A DNA stretch of 64,000 nucleotides from an uncultured Sphaerochaeta sp. (GCF_963677075.1 NZ_OY781873.1:1550001-1614000); one strand, 5' to 3'; counted from the first letter of the stretch, positions 44,156 to 53,526 are shown. Notes: a model not told the origin generated them from the letters alone. A program made the numbers and translations.

Positions 44156-45017
44156 CTTGGTAGCCTTACAGGCTTGGAAGGAGCGGAAGACAGTCGTATT
44201 TCTCAGTGATTTCGGCATGTCAGACGGAGCAGTAAGTGCCATGCATGGGGTGGCCAACGGGGTGTCCAATCTCCTAAGATTGGAGGATCTTACCCATGAA
44301 ATTCCTCAATTCAACATCTGGGAGGCCTCCTACCGACTGGTACAAGCACTTCCCTATTGGGCCAAGGGCACAGTCTTTGTCTGTGTGGTCGATCCTGGGG
44401 TAGGATCGGACCGAAAAAGCGTTGTCGCCTTGAGTGAGAGTGGGCATCTGATCGTCACCCCTGACAACGGAACGCTGACCCATGTAGCAGACAGCATCGG
44501 GATTCTGGAGGTGAGGATGATCAATGTTGATACCCATCGTCTCTCAGGCAGCCAGAAAAGCCACACATTCCATGGAAGAGATGTATATGCATATACCGGG
44601 GCACGTTTGGCCTCTGGTGATCTGGACTACGAAGAAATTGGTCCATTGGTTCCAAAAACCGTCAAACTGAAAATGGAACGTTCCAGAATTGAAGGGTCCT
44701 CATTGGTAGGTTCGGTGGATATCCTCGATGCCCGCTATGGTTCTCTCTGGACCAATATCAGTGCTGACTTTTTGGATGAGCTTTCTCTGGGCAATGGGGA
44801 TATGCTGCAGACAACCATCTCCTACAATGGCCGTATCGTCTATGGATACGAGCTTCCCATCTGCAAATCCTTCACAGAAGTGGGGAAGGGTGAGCCTCTT
44901 ATCTACATCAACAGTCTCCTCAATCTTGCAGTTGCCCTGAATCAGGGGAATTTTGCTACAACCTACGGAATTGGCACAGGTGAGGGGTGGAAAATCAGTT
45001 TTTCGGTGATAGAATGA
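44133..45017 (+). CDS. SAM hydroxide adenosyltransferase (DUF62 SAM hydrolase)
   Basis: A 294-residue enzyme of the fluorinase/chlorinase superfamily that hydrolyses S-adenosylmethionine to adenosine and methionine. Landmarks: FLSDFGMSDGAVSAMHGV, VCVVDPGVGSDRK, VTPDNGTLTHV and FHGRDVYAYTGA; the longer SAM hydrolase length fits. The ATG at 44133 follows AGGAGA and gives a 22-bp overlap with the small membrane-protein gene. Its role in a cobamide/ECF operon is not obvious; supply of adenosine or control of SAM are possibilities. Confidence 0.88.
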   Translation: MKRKLRDSLVALQAWKERKTVVFLSDFGMSDGAVSAMHGVANGVSNLLRLEDLTHEIPQFNIWEASYRLVQALPYWAKGTVFVCVVDPGVGSDRKSVVALSESGHLIVTPDNGTLTHVADSIGILEVRMINVDTHRLSGSQKSHTFHGRDVYAYTGARLASGDLDYEEIGPLVPKTVKLKMERSRIEGSSLVGSVDILDARYGSLWTNISADFLDELSLGNGDMLQTTISYNGRIVYGYELPICKSFTEVGKGEPLIYINSLLNLAVALNQGNFATTYGIGTGEGWKISFSVIE

Positions 45018-45047
45018 TTGGTAATTGCCCGTAAGGAGGTAACAAAT

Positions 45048-45614
45048 ATGGAACAGAACAAAGGAATGCAACCGGTACGCATTGTTGTGATCATTGCCAT
45101 CGGTGCAGCTCTCTATGGAGTGGGGGGACTGGTAAGTATCCCGGTCTTCGCCAACACCACCATCAAGCCTGCCATGGCTATTCTTGCCTTGTTTGCAGCT
45201 GTCTTTGGACCAATCGTTGGTTTCTTGGTAGGATTCCTCGGTCACTGGCTGACCGACCTGTTTGCAGGATGGGGTGTTTGGCCTACGTGGATGCTTGGTA
45301 GTGGTATTGTGGGAATTGCGATCGGATTGTTTCCTGCTATGAGCAAGAACTGTGTTGAAAAAGGAGATCTTCCCCGTTCCTCAATCGGTTTGTTTATCCT
45401 GCTCGCTTTCCTGGGAAATTTCATCGGATACATGATCAGCGCACTACTTGATTTCCTCTTCTTCGCTGAGCCGATGGACAAGGTTATCACCCAGCAGTTG
45501 ATCATTGCCTTCTCCAATACGGTTGTCATCGCCATACTTGGTACTCTCTTACTGCTGTTGGTTGTGAAACGCAACAAGAGCAGAGAAGGCCTTACCAGGG
45601 ACGAAGAAGCCTAA
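45048..45614 (+). CDS. ECF transporter substrate-binding (S) component, UPF0397-like
   Basis: A 188-residue membrane protein with about six helices. The opening [19 protein letters not shown], then [20 protein letters not shown] and [17 protein letters not shown], are the UPF0397 pattern of vitamin-type S components. A full AAGGAGG site lies before the ATG at 45048. The operon points to a cobamide, cobinamide or lower-ligand base as cargo, but the substrate is inferred from context only. Confidence 0.85.
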   Translation: MEQNKGMQPVRIVVIIAIGAALYGVGGLVSIPVFANTTIKPAMAILALFAAVFGPIVGFLVGFLGHWLTDLFAGWGVWPTWMLGSGIVGIAIGLFPAMSKNCVEKGDLPRSSIGLFILLAFLGNFIGYMISALLDFLFFAEPMDKVITQQLIIAFSNTVVIAILGTLLLLLVVKRNKSREGLTRDEEA

Positions 45615-45650
45615 AGGAGAATATCTGCAGTTTGTTCTGCAGTCTGGTAC

Positions 45651-48284
45651 ATGCAAGCACCTCAGATTGTTTTCAAGGATTTCAGTTTTACATACCAAGG
45701 TCAGACGGAACCCACGCTTAAGCATATCAACCTCACCATTAGTGAGGGAGAGAAAGTCTTGATCGTGGGGCCTTCTGGCAGTGGTAAAAGTACCCTGGGG
45801 TACTGCATCAATGCGCTCATTCCCCACGCCTTCAGTGGTGTCATTGTGGGAACTGCATCCATCTGTTCGATGAATCTTGAGGATGGAGACATCTATGCAG
45901 TGAACAAGAAGGTGGGCACGGTGCTTCAGGATACTGATGCCCAATTTGTTGGATTGACTGTGGCTGAGGATATTGCATTTTCCTTGGAAAACCAGTGTAT
46001 GGAACGCGAGAAAATGGAAAACCTGGTGTCCAAGATGGCTGGGATTGTGGGGATGCAGGATTTCTTGCAGCAGAGTCCACAGGAAATTTCAGGAGGGCAG
46101 AAACAACGGGTTTCTCTTGCCGGTGTATTGGTGGATGATGTGGAGGTTCTGCTCTTTGATGAGCCACTTGCCAACCTCGACCCAGCTACCGGCCTGAAGG
46201 CAATGGGTCTTATTGATCAGCTTTCCAGGGAGACTGGAAAGACTGTCTTGATCATAGAACATCGGCTCGAGGATGTGCTCTCCCATCCCGTTGACCGAAT
46301 CCTGGTGATGCAGGAAGGTTCTTTGGTTGCCGATACCACCCCACAGGCACTGCTGGGAACAGCCTTGTTGAGTGGGCTGGGTTTGCGAGATCCCTTGTAT
46401 CTGGCGGCTCTACGGATGGCAGGATGTGACCTCTCCACGCTTGGTGATGTAAGCAGCCTGAATACCATACATCTTAGGGGATGCATGGATAGGGTCAAGG
46501 CATGGCATAAAAAGGAACAGCGGTCCATAAATACACAGGAGAAGCCTGTCCAACTGGAACTGGAACATATCAGTTATTCCTATGATGGCCTGAAGACTGT
46601 GCTGGAGGATATTAGTGCGACCATTCATGAAGGGGAGATGGTCAGCATCCTAGGGAACAATGGGGCAGGGAAGTCCACCCTCGCAAAGATCCTGATGGGA
46701 GTAATCCATCAGGATGCCGGTCATATCCGGTATGAAGGAACCTTGCTGGATGACTACTCAGCCAGCCAACGTTCCACAAAAATCGGGTTTGTTATGCAGA
46801 ACCCGAACCATATGATCAGCTGTGACCTCGTCTATGATGAGGTTGCCTTTGCACTCAGGCAACAAGGCTATGGGGAGGAGCAAATCAAGGACCGTGTTAT
46901 GGACGTGCTTGGGCTCTGTGCACTCCGTCCTTACCATCACTGGCCCATCTCAGCACTCAGCTACGGACAGAAGAAGCGGGTGACCATTGCCTCCATCCTT
47001 GTGACCAATCCAAAGTTGCTCATCCTTGACGAGCCAACCAGTGGGCAGGACTACCAGAGGTATACAGCATTGATGGAGTTTCTCTCAGAACTGAATAGGA
47101 ATACCGGTCTGACCATTCTATTCATCACCCATGATATGCACCTCGCTCTCGAATATACCCATCGTTCCTTGGTGTTGCATGATGGCCATCTGCTCTGTGA
47201 TAAGCCAACCAGTGAAGTCTTTGCCGATGAAGTAGTACTCCACAAGGCAAACCTGAAGGAGACCAGTCTTTCCTTACTTGCAAAACGGTGTGGTGTTGAC
47301 GATATCTCTTCATTCATTGATACGTTTGTCCGTACAGAACAAGAGACCCGCTCACGAGCGACCAAGGTTTCCCAAATTCCTGCCTTGGAGAAACCTCTCT
47401 CTGCAATGAAGCCGAAACGAAAGAGGATGGAACGAGCCAAGAAGGAGGGGAGAAAGTTTGGGTTTGCGCTTACCTACGAAGAGACAGATTCACCTTTGCA
47501 CCGTCTCAATGGTGTTACAAAGTTTATCCTTTTCCTGACGTGGATTGTGTTCTGCCTTACCACGTTCGATATACGTTTCCTAATGGTAAGCACGATTATC
47601 TCTTTCTCCTTGCTCTTCCTGACAAAGATCCCCCTTCGCAAGTTCTCTCCCTACATCATAGGTATGTTGACGGTCATTGCCCTCAATGCACTGTTTATCT
47701 ATCTCTTTTCCCCTGATCAAGGCACCCGGTATCTCGGCAGCAGAACCATCATCCTTGGCCCTGAGCATGCCAGGTATTCCCTGAGTGCGGAAACCTTGTT
47801 CTACCTGGTGGTGGTCTGTCTGAAATATTTCTCCATCTTTCCGATGGCTTTACTCTTTGTCAGCATCACCCGTCCCTCACAGTTTGCTTCTTCATTGAAT
47901 CGCTTGGGGATCTCTTATCGTATCAGCTACGCAGTTGCACTTGCACTGAGGTATCTCCCTGAGGTGACAAAGAGCTATATGCATATTCTGCATGCGCAGA
48001 TGGCAAGGGGCGTTGACTTCTCTTCCCAGACACCACTTAAGAAACGAATATCTTCACTCGGGCGTGTGATTACTCCCTTGGTTTTCAGCAGTCTTGACCG
48101 GATCGATGTTATCACCAATGCCATGGTTCTTAGAGGATTTGCTCGTTCCAGGAGCCGTACCTGGTACATGCAACGAAAACTAAAATCGGTGGATTTCATC
48201 GTATTGGCTCTCATTATGGCACTGCTTGCAGCCAGCCTTTATTCACGTTTTATCGGAAAGGTTATGTTTTGGTACCCTTTTTAG
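45651..48284 (+). CDS. ECF transporter energising module: EcfA-EcfA'-EcfT fusion
   Basis: An 877-residue protein that fuses three normally separate subunits. Residues ~1-250: ATPase with GPSGSGKST (40-48) and EISGGQKQRVSLAG. Residues ~295-530: second ATPase with GNNGAGKST, ALSYGQKKRVTIAS and LLILDEPTSGQD. Residues ~600-877: EcfT-like membrane part with hydrophobic helices and two Ala-Arg-Gly-type coupling motifs (AQMARGVDF; AMVLRGFARS). With the S component just upstream it makes a complete vitamin importer. No ribosome-binding site is seen at the ATG. Confidence 0.9.
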   Translation: MQAPQIVFKDFSFTYQGQTEPTLKHINLTISEGEKVLIVGPSGSGKSTLGYCINALIPHAFSGVIVGTASICSMNLEDGDIYAVNKKVGTVLQDTDAQFVGLTVAEDIAFSLENQCMEREKMENLVSKMAGIVGMQDFLQQSPQEISGGQKQRVSLAGVLVDDVEVLLFDEPLANLDPATGLKAMGLIDQLSRETGKTVLIIEHRLEDVLSHPVDRILVMQEGSLVADTTPQALLGTALLSGLGLRDPLYLAALRMAGCDLSTLGDVSSLNTIHLRGCMDRVKAWHKKEQRSINTQEKPVQLELEHISYSYDGLKTVLEDISATIHEGEMVSILGNNGAGKSTLAKILMGVIHQDAGHIRYEGTLLDDYSASQRSTKIGFVMQNPNHMISCDLVYDEVAFALRQQGYGEEQIKDRVMDVLGLCALRPYHHWPISALSYGQKKRVTIASILVTNPKLLILDEPTSGQDYQRYTALMEFLSELNRNTGLTILFITHDMHLALEYTHRSLVLHDGHLLCDKPTSEVFADEVVLHKANLKETSLSLLAKRCGVDDISSFIDTFVRTEQETRSRATKVSQIPALEKPLSAMKPKRKRMERAKKEGRKFGFALTYEETDSPLHRLNGVTKFILFLTWIVFCLTTFDIRFLMVSTIISFSLLFLTKIPLRKFSPYIIGMLTVIALNALFIYLFSPDQGTRYLGSRTIILGPEHARYSLSAETLFYLVVVCLKYFSIFPMALLFVSITRPSQFASSLNRLGISYRISYAVALALRYLPEVTKSYMHILHAQMARGVDFSSQTPLKKRISSLGRVITPLVFSSLDRIDVITNAMVLRGFARSRSRTWYMQRKLKSVDFIVLALIMALLAASLYSRFIGKVMFWYPF

Positions 48285-48405
48285 AAAAAACACTCTGAAT
48301 ATGCTAAAAATGAGGTAAGGAGCTTGACAACAACGCATCTTATCCCCATCTTATATGGATAAAAATCCAAGGGGTACATATACTGTCCCTTGTAGGAGGC
48401 GTATA

Positions 48406-48765
48406 ATGTCCGAGGCATTTGTGCATGAGATGGAAGAGCTTCTCGTTTCCATGAGAAATGAACTATTGGAGAAACTCACTGAGGATAACAGTGATTTCCG
48501 GGAAATGGTGAATTCAATGGGGATCAAGGACAGCATCGATGTTGCGGCTGATGATATTGCGTTCAAGAAGATGGAAGCGATCAACAAACATGAGGCAAAC
48601 CGCCTCCGTTCCATCGAGAATGCCATCGCCCGTATCCATAATGGAAAATATGGATCCTGTCTGAGATGTGGAAAGAAAATTCCAGAGGAAAGGCTCAGAG
48701 CTATTCCCTATGCAGTACTTTGCATCGATTGCAAAAACGCAGAAGAGGTCCCAGGGAGAAGATAG
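48406..48765 (+). CDS. DksA/TraR-family zinc-finger protein
   Basis: A 119-residue protein with an N-terminal coiled coil and a C4 zinc finger (CLRCGKKIPEERLRAIPYAV then LCIDC). DksA binds the RNA polymerase secondary channel and works with ppGpp. The ATG at 48406 follows AGGAGG. A TTGACA at 48324-48329 is a likely -35 box, but the -10 box is unclear. Confidence 0.9.
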   Translation: MSEAFVHEMEELLVSMRNELLEKLTEDNSDFREMVNSMGIKDSIDVAADDIAFKKMEAINKHEANRLRSIENAIARIHNGKYGSCLRCGKKIPEERLRAIPYAVLCIDCKNAEEVPGRR

Positions 48766-48786
48766 TCTCCTGGCTGGGCAAAAAAA

Positions 48787-48825
48787 CCAGATGGAACTCT
48801 TCGTAGGGGACCATCTGGATTTTTT
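48787..48825. terminator. Bidirectional terminator between the dksA-like and metallo-hydrolase genes
   Basis: CCAGATGG (48787-48794) pairs with CCATCTGG (48811-48818), with T-runs on the plus strand (ATTTTTTT) and on the minus strand (TTTTTT before 48787). Confidence 0.85.
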
Positions 48826-49463
48826 TACAGAAATGGATTGTTGTATTCGTTTTTGATAGTACTGGTAGGTCCATGCCCGGGAAGTATTTGCACTTCCCCA
48901 GGGAGATCGAGCAATCGTTTGCAGCTTGCTATGATCTCGGTGTAGGAACCACCTTCCAGATCAGTCCGGCCTATACTGCCGGCAAACAGCGTATCACCGG
49001 TAAACATAAACTGTCCTTCCTCATGATACAAGCATACACCTCCCTTGGTATGACCCGGGGTATGTATCACCAGCAGGTGGCTGTCTTGCAAATACTGGCC
49101 ATCAGAGAGAAACCCTGTTGGCCTGGGAAGCTTTTGCAGCTCCTTGTCATACATTTGAAGGAAACTCTTATCAAAACAAACCTGTTTGACATGCTCATAT
49201 GATAGAGCAGAGGCTTCCTCTTCAGCTACAAGCAGCTCAAGATCAGGCCATCTCTCTATAAGGGTGCCTATGGCAGTAATATGGTCCCAATGAGTGTGGG
49301 TCAATAGAATGGCGACAGGGGTGAGGTTTCGTTGGGTGATGCGGTCAATGATAAGCTGACCATCAGCCCCTGGATCGATGATCCAGGCACTGGAGGTCTC
49401 TTCATTACCCATGATGTAACAGTTCGTCTGGTAGGGCCCCACCACAAGTCGTTCCACAATCAT
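48825..49463 (-). CDS. Metallo-beta-lactamase-fold hydrolase (glyoxalase II-like)
   Basis: A 212-residue hydrolase. LLTHTHWDHITAIG is the metal-binding HXHXDH motif, followed by HTPGHTKGGVCLY, FTGDTLFAGSIGRTDL and LPGHGPTST. Substrate is unknown; thioesters such as S-lactoylglutathione analogues are typical. It follows the RNA-binding-protein gene by 3 bp and has AAGGAG before its ATG, so the two form an operon. Confidence 0.9.
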   Translation of the reverse strand: MIVERLVVGPYQTNCYIMGNEETSSAWIIDPGADGQLIIDRITQRNLTPVAILLTHTHWDHITAIGTLIERWPDLELLVAEEEASALSYEHVKQVCFDKSFLQMYDKELQKLPRPTGFLSDGQYLQDSHLLVIHTPGHTKGGVCLYHEEGQFMFTGDTLFAGSIGRTDLEGGSYTEIIASCKRLLDLPGEVQILPGHGPTSTIKNEYNNPFL

Positions 49464-49466
49464 ATC

Positions 49467-50030
49467 CTACTCCTTGTTGGAATAGCTGATGGAAGCCGTT
49501 CTGCCTCTGATATCCATTCCATTAAGCTTCTCAATAGCTTTCTCACAGTTCTCTTCACTCATGCTGATAAAAGAGTACTTGTCATGGATACGGATGCTGT
49601 AAATGTCCTCTCTTTCGATACCAAGCTCTGTCTGGAGGATTTGGCTCAGTTCCTTGGTGTACAATCTCTTCATCTTGCCAATGTTCAAGTACAGTGTTCT
49701 TGCTCCCTCTGGAAGGGTCCTGGGAGCTTTCTTACGGGGTTGTTGGCTCTCTTTCTCGTTCTTAGGCTCCTCTTTCTTTGCAGGAGCTTCTCGCTTTGCC
49801 TTCGGTGCTGGTCTTGAGCCAGCTTTTTTCGGGGTATTTGCCTGCAGGACTTCTCTGAGCAAATAGGCCATAAAATAGCCACGAAGTGTGAATGGGACAT
49901 TCTTTTTGATCAGACGCTTGAGTTGTTCCAATTCATCAGGGTTTGGGTCGGCCTTGGTTTTACCAGCAAGCAGCTGGATGGTGTCAATTACCAGGTCGTC
50001 GGTCGGGGTGCTCTTGTTGTCAATAGCCAT
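49467..50030 (-). CDS. Protein with DbpA-type RNA-binding domain
   Basis: A 187-residue protein. An N-terminal ~75-residue helical part is followed by a Lys/Pro/Ala/Glu-rich linker (about 76-110), then an RRM-like domain matching the C-terminal RNA-binding domain of DbpA helicases (TLYLNIGKMKRLYTKELSQI ... IHDKYSFISMSEENCEKAIE). No helicase motor is present. It may bind structured RNA such as rRNA. The ATG at 50030 follows AAGGAGAA; a longer frame upstream lacks a ribosome-binding site. Confidence 0.8.
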   Translation of the reverse strand: MAIDNKSTPTDDLVIDTIQLLAGKTKADPNPDELEQLKRLIKKNVPFTLRGYFMAYLLREVLQANTPKKAGSRPAPKAKREAPAKKEEPKNEKESQQPRKKAPRTLPEGARTLYLNIGKMKRLYTKELSQILQTELGIEREDIYSIRIHDKYSFISMSEENCEKAIEKLNGMDIRGRTASISYSNKE

Positions 50031-50390
50031 GAGCAATTCTCCTTGGTTCGTAGAGCCTCTTGGTCCGTGCCAGCGGAAGGGCTGAATGTTTAAATTTTTT
50101 TTGGGAACATGCTCCCCCCGTCCCCCCGCCTCATAGGGGGTGTGGGAAACGTGGCGGGCATAGCTTCTGCTCTTTTGAGACAGAAGTAAGTGGATACCGT
50201 TGTGGTCACACTCAAAGAAGAGGGTACATGCTGGCACATGTACGCAAACGCTCTCCAAATCTGTCGAGGAAAAGAGTATGGTAGCATGAATAAACCATTC
50301 CCATCCCAAGGCAGTTTGCAATCAGAATACCGAACCTCTTCTCCCTTTGTCAAGGAACGATGAAAAGGATGAATGCTGGTTCTTCTCTCT
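50031..50390. other. 360-bp divergent intergenic region, no gene seen
   Basis: It contains a G/C-run tract (CCCCCCGTCCCCCCG near 50112-50128) beside the near-palindrome GGGAACATGCTCCC, and an A/T tract before it. Either strand may carry control signals for the RNA-binding-protein gene; no promoter pair is convincing for that gene. Confidence 0.5.
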
Positions 50391-50420
50391 TTGCCTAGTG
50401 GCCCCCCTCTATGATACTAT
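50391..50420 (+). promoter_or_regulatory. Promoter of the coiled-coil gene, predicting a leaderless mRNA
   Basis: TTGCCT (50391-50396), 18 bp, TACTAT (50415-50420), then 5 nt to the ATG at 50426. Confidence 0.5.
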
Positions 50421-50425
50421 CAACT

Positions 50426-51511
50426 ATGGGCTCATTGCAGGCAGATATCCAGGAAAAACAGAAAGCGATTGAACAACACCATGAGGATGTGCTCGCTTTA
50501 TACATGGATTTGGCAAAAAGCGTTTCTCTTATAGAGGAAAACGTCAGTCTTGGGTATGCCCGCAGTGAATATGAGCAATATAGGGACACCCTCCAGAAAT
50601 GGGAAGAAGCAAAACAATCATTCGAGCAGGTACGGATATATATTCAACAAATGCAAGATCGTTCGAGAAAAGTGAAGGAGATTGCTTCCGACATCAAAGC
50701 CTTAGCACAACCAAAGCGCAAGATTCATGCCCAAATTGGCGCCATTGCCTATGAGGCTTATGGTTCAGAGTCCCTCCCTGAGTACATCGAGGAGGTTTGC
50801 CAACCACTGTTTGAAGAACACCAGAAAAAGACCCGGAAGCTTGAGGAGCGCCTTGAGTCCTACAACGGGAAGCTGGGAAGACAGATCCTGCATCTTCGTC
50901 TTAACGCCGCAAGAAGACAGATGGTGGGGTTGCTGTCAAAAGCAGGGGAGGCCCTGGTCACTATCGGTTGTGAAGCTGACCTTCCGCTCAGCCGCCATCC
51001 TGAAGTTGGCAAGCAGCTTGAACGGCTGAGAAAAGAGGAGTCTGCTCTCCAGCAAGAGATGGAGTTGCACCAAAGTGCAATTGCGCGACTTCGTAGTGAA
51101 GAGGTGCCAAGCCCCAAATCTCGGTTGGAAGAACTCTCTCAGGCTATGAAAAAGGAAGAGAAAACGTATCAAAGAGCAGCGCACTTGTATGGGAAAGCTC
51201 TCTATGAATCCCTTCCAGATTCAGTACATGCAGGGATGGTCGGGCAGAAAGCAATCTCCTTGATGGATCAGATTACCCTTCATCGGTCCCGGATAAGAAC
51301 TTTGGAAGAGGAAATCAAGAATCTGCAAAACTTGATCAAGGTACAGGAATTTGAAGCACAGATTGAACTGGAAAAACAAAAGATCGACCACTTACAGACG
51401 CAAATTGAGACATATAATCGACAGATTGCCCAGGTGCATGCATCCATCCAGCTAAAGCAGAACAAGATCAACGAGTTGTTGCCTATGAAGGAACCTGAGA
51501 GCGATGGCTGA
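50426..51511 (+). CDS. Predicted coiled-coil protein of unknown function
   Basis: A 361-residue soluble protein dominated by heptad-like charged helices (for example 1-70, 200-260 and 295-350). No catalytic motif and no signal peptide are visible. The start at 50426 (MGSLQADIQEK) is preferred over 50411 because the -10 box TACTAT lies between them. It overlaps mltG by 8 bp, so a role linked to the cell envelope or division is plausible. Confidence 0.75.
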   Translation: MGSLQADIQEKQKAIEQHHEDVLALYMDLAKSVSLIEENVSLGYARSEYEQYRDTLQKWEEAKQSFEQVRIYIQQMQDRSRKVKEIASDIKALAQPKRKIHAQIGAIAYEAYGSESLPEYIEEVCQPLFEEHQKKTRKLEERLESYNGKLGRQILHLRLNAARRQMVGLLSKAGEALVTIGCEADLPLSRHPEVGKQLERLRKEESALQQEMELHQSAIARLRSEEVPSPKSRLEELSQAMKKEEKTYQRAAHLYGKALYESLPDSVHAGMVGQKAISLMDQITLHRSRIRTLEEEIKNLQNLIKVQEFEAQIELEKQKIDHLQTQIETYNRQIAQVHASIQLKQNKINELLPMKEPESDG

Positions 51512-52883
51512 GAAACCCAAACCCCCAAAACAGCTCACCCTTGACCTTGAGGGAAAGGAAGAGAAGCCAAAGCAAAAGAAGAGTACCTCATCCCACAAGG
51601 TAGTCCTCGATGCTTCCACCCCGCCAAAAAAAAACAGTACACCAAGAAAGAAGCCTACCGTCACCACACGCAGCATGACGGTCAAGATCCCTTCTGACAA
51701 GCAACCAGTGGTAAAGAGCGAGACCAAGGTTCCTCCTGCAAAGAAAAAGCCAACTCCCCGTACTGCTGATCAACCGAATCCTCATGTGGTACAGACAAGG
51801 ACCCGCAAGCATCCTACAACCAAGACAGCCAAACCCAAGAAACAGCAGGTGGTACCTCCCAAGATAGGAAAGCGTACCTCCTACCGTCCTCCTCTCTCTA
51901 GGCGCCTTTTGCTTCCTCTGCTTATCGCATTGCTTGCATGTACCGCTCTTATCCTCCTTTATGCCCACTTTGAGAGGCCTGCTATCCTTGTTTCTTCTTC
52001 ATCTGTGGTTGAGGAGCGCGATGTTGTTGCACTGACCATTGAGAGCGGGATGACCGCACGTACCGTCAGCCTCTTACTCGAACAGTTGGGGGTAGTTGAG
52101 GATGCACAGGCGTTTCTTGCCTATTTGGTGGATGAAGAACTTGCTACGGTGATTCAGACTGGTACCTATGTAATGGGACGTAATCTGGCGTTCAGTGAAG
52201 TTGCCTCCATGCTTGCAAACACTGAGAAAACCATGGATGTGACCATTCCCCCTGGTTTCACAATCTCTGAGATTGATGAATATCTGGCAAATAGGCTGGA
52301 AGGGGAAGCTGGACTGTTCACTGAAGCAGTCAATGATTTGGCATCTGCCTACCAGCTCAGCTTCACTGAGGGGTGGCTGCTGAGTGGAACCTATACGGTT
52401 CATCGTAATCGTGCTGGAGAGGAGTTGGCTCTGGCAATGTATCAGAAGATGCTGCGTGAATTGCAAGGGCTTTTGGACTCACCTCTGCTGGAACGCTATA
52501 GCGTTGAGGAGCTCTTGATCGTAGCCTCCATGATCCAAGCTGAGACACAGAATGTGACACAAATGGAGGGGATTTCCTCGGTTATCCATAATCGGATGGA
52601 GAATGGTGAACCATTGGGAATTGATGCAACCACCCGCTATGAGATCGGTGATTGGGAAAACCCAATACCAACTGAGGCCTTGGAGACAAAGAGTCCGTAT
52701 AATACACGAAGAAAGGCTGGCTTGCCACCATCTGGAATTTGCAGCCCTGGAGTTGATGCTCTTGAGGCAGCTTTCTTCCCGAAGGACTCTCCCTATTTCT
52801 ACTATCTACATGGATATGACAAGGCAATCCATTATGCTGTGACCTACGAAGAGCATAAGGAGAACATTAGTCTGTATCGTTAG
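51504..52883 (+). CDS. mltG: Endolytic murein transglycosylase MltG (YceG family)
   Basis: Cuts nascent peptidoglycan strands in the periplasm. The 459-residue protein has an unusually long cytoplasmic N terminus (~130 residues rich in Lys, Pro and Thr), a transmembrane helix (LLLPLLIALLACTALILLY), then the YceG domain. Around the catalytic region it reads LLIVASMIQAETQNVTQMEG with VIHNRMENGEPLGIDATTRY; the usual VEKET is QAET here, so one glutamate is kept. SPYNTRRKAGLPPSGICSPG is typical of the family. Confidence 0.9.
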   Translation: MAEKPKPPKQLTLDLEGKEEKPKQKKSTSSHKVVLDASTPPKKNSTPRKKPTVTTRSMTVKIPSDKQPVVKSETKVPPAKKKPTPRTADQPNPHVVQTRTRKHPTTKTAKPKKQQVVPPKIGKRTSYRPPLSRRLLLPLLIALLACTALILLYAHFERPAILVSSSSVVEERDVVALTIESGMTARTVSLLLEQLGVVEDAQAFLAYLVDEELATVIQTGTYVMGRNLAFSEVASMLANTEKTMDVTIPPGFTISEIDEYLANRLEGEAGLFTEAVNDLASAYQLSFTEGWLLSGTYTVHRNRAGEELALAMYQKMLRELQGLLDSPLLERYSVEELLIVASMIQAETQNVTQMEGISSVIHNRMENGEPLGIDATTRYEIGDWENPIPTEALETKSPYNTRRKAGLPPSGICSPGVDALEAAFFPKDSPYFYYLHGYDKAIHYAVTYEEHKENISLYR

Positions 52884-53526
52884 TCAGTTGTCTCTGTGCC
52901 AAGAGAAAAGAGTAAACCAATGGGAATGTCACCATCACCGCGATGCCCAAAAAGAAAATCCAGACTACATAGAAATCGAGGAGGATGACCAAGATGAAGA
53001 GAAGGCTGAAGAATGTCCAGATCCAGCCGGCAAGTCGATGGGTCTTCTTCCAGTTCTCCTCGTTGGCCAAGGTCCATGGCAGCTTTATGCCGATGGTGTA
53101 GTTCTGCTTGATCTTGGGCAGATAGTTCCCTACTACCAGAAGCAATACACTTACCGCCAAAGGTACAACCTTTTCTACCCGAAACGGTTGTCCAAGTGCG
53201 ATAAGGAGAGAGAAGGGAACAATGAACAGTGTCAGCATGGCGATGGTCCATCGAGCAATGTGATAGAGCTTGCTGGACGTATCCCGCTTTGGGTCGGTTT
53301 TCACTGCAAGTTGCACAAAAATATTGAGTAGTGCCAACAACAATGGCATACCGAATGCTCCAAACGCCTTGCTTGCATAATTATCGGGCTGCCCCGCTGC
53401 ATTGAAGTGTATGGGGACCTGGTCCGGCAACTGGTCATAGACAGCAATCGAGAAGAGAATTGGGACCAAGCAGATAATGGTCGTGATTATGAGGGTCTTG
53501 TCTATGAGATGATTACGGCTTTTCAT
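52867..53526 (-). CDS. SdpI-family membrane protein (DUF1648 plus SdpI domain)
   Basis: A 219-residue protein with about six helices. PDQVPIHFNAAGQPDNYASK is the DUF1648 signature; the SdpI part has GNYLPKIKQNYTIGIKLPWT and NWKKTHRLAGW. In Bacillus subtilis SdpI gives immunity to the SdpC toxin and acts with the repressor SdpR. No toxin gene is visible here. The ATG at 53526 follows GGAGG and overlaps the regulator gene by 14 bp. Confidence 0.88.
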   Translation of the reverse strand: MKSRNHLIDKTLIITTIICLVPILFSIAVYDQLPDQVPIHFNAAGQPDNYASKAFGAFGMPLLLALLNIFVQLAVKTDPKRDTSSKLYHIARWTIAMLTLFIVPFSLLIALGQPFRVEKVVPLAVSVLLLVVGNYLPKIKQNYTIGIKLPWTLANEENWKKTHRLAGWIWTFFSLLFILVILLDFYVVWIFFLGIAVMVTFPLVYSFLLAQRQLTNDTD

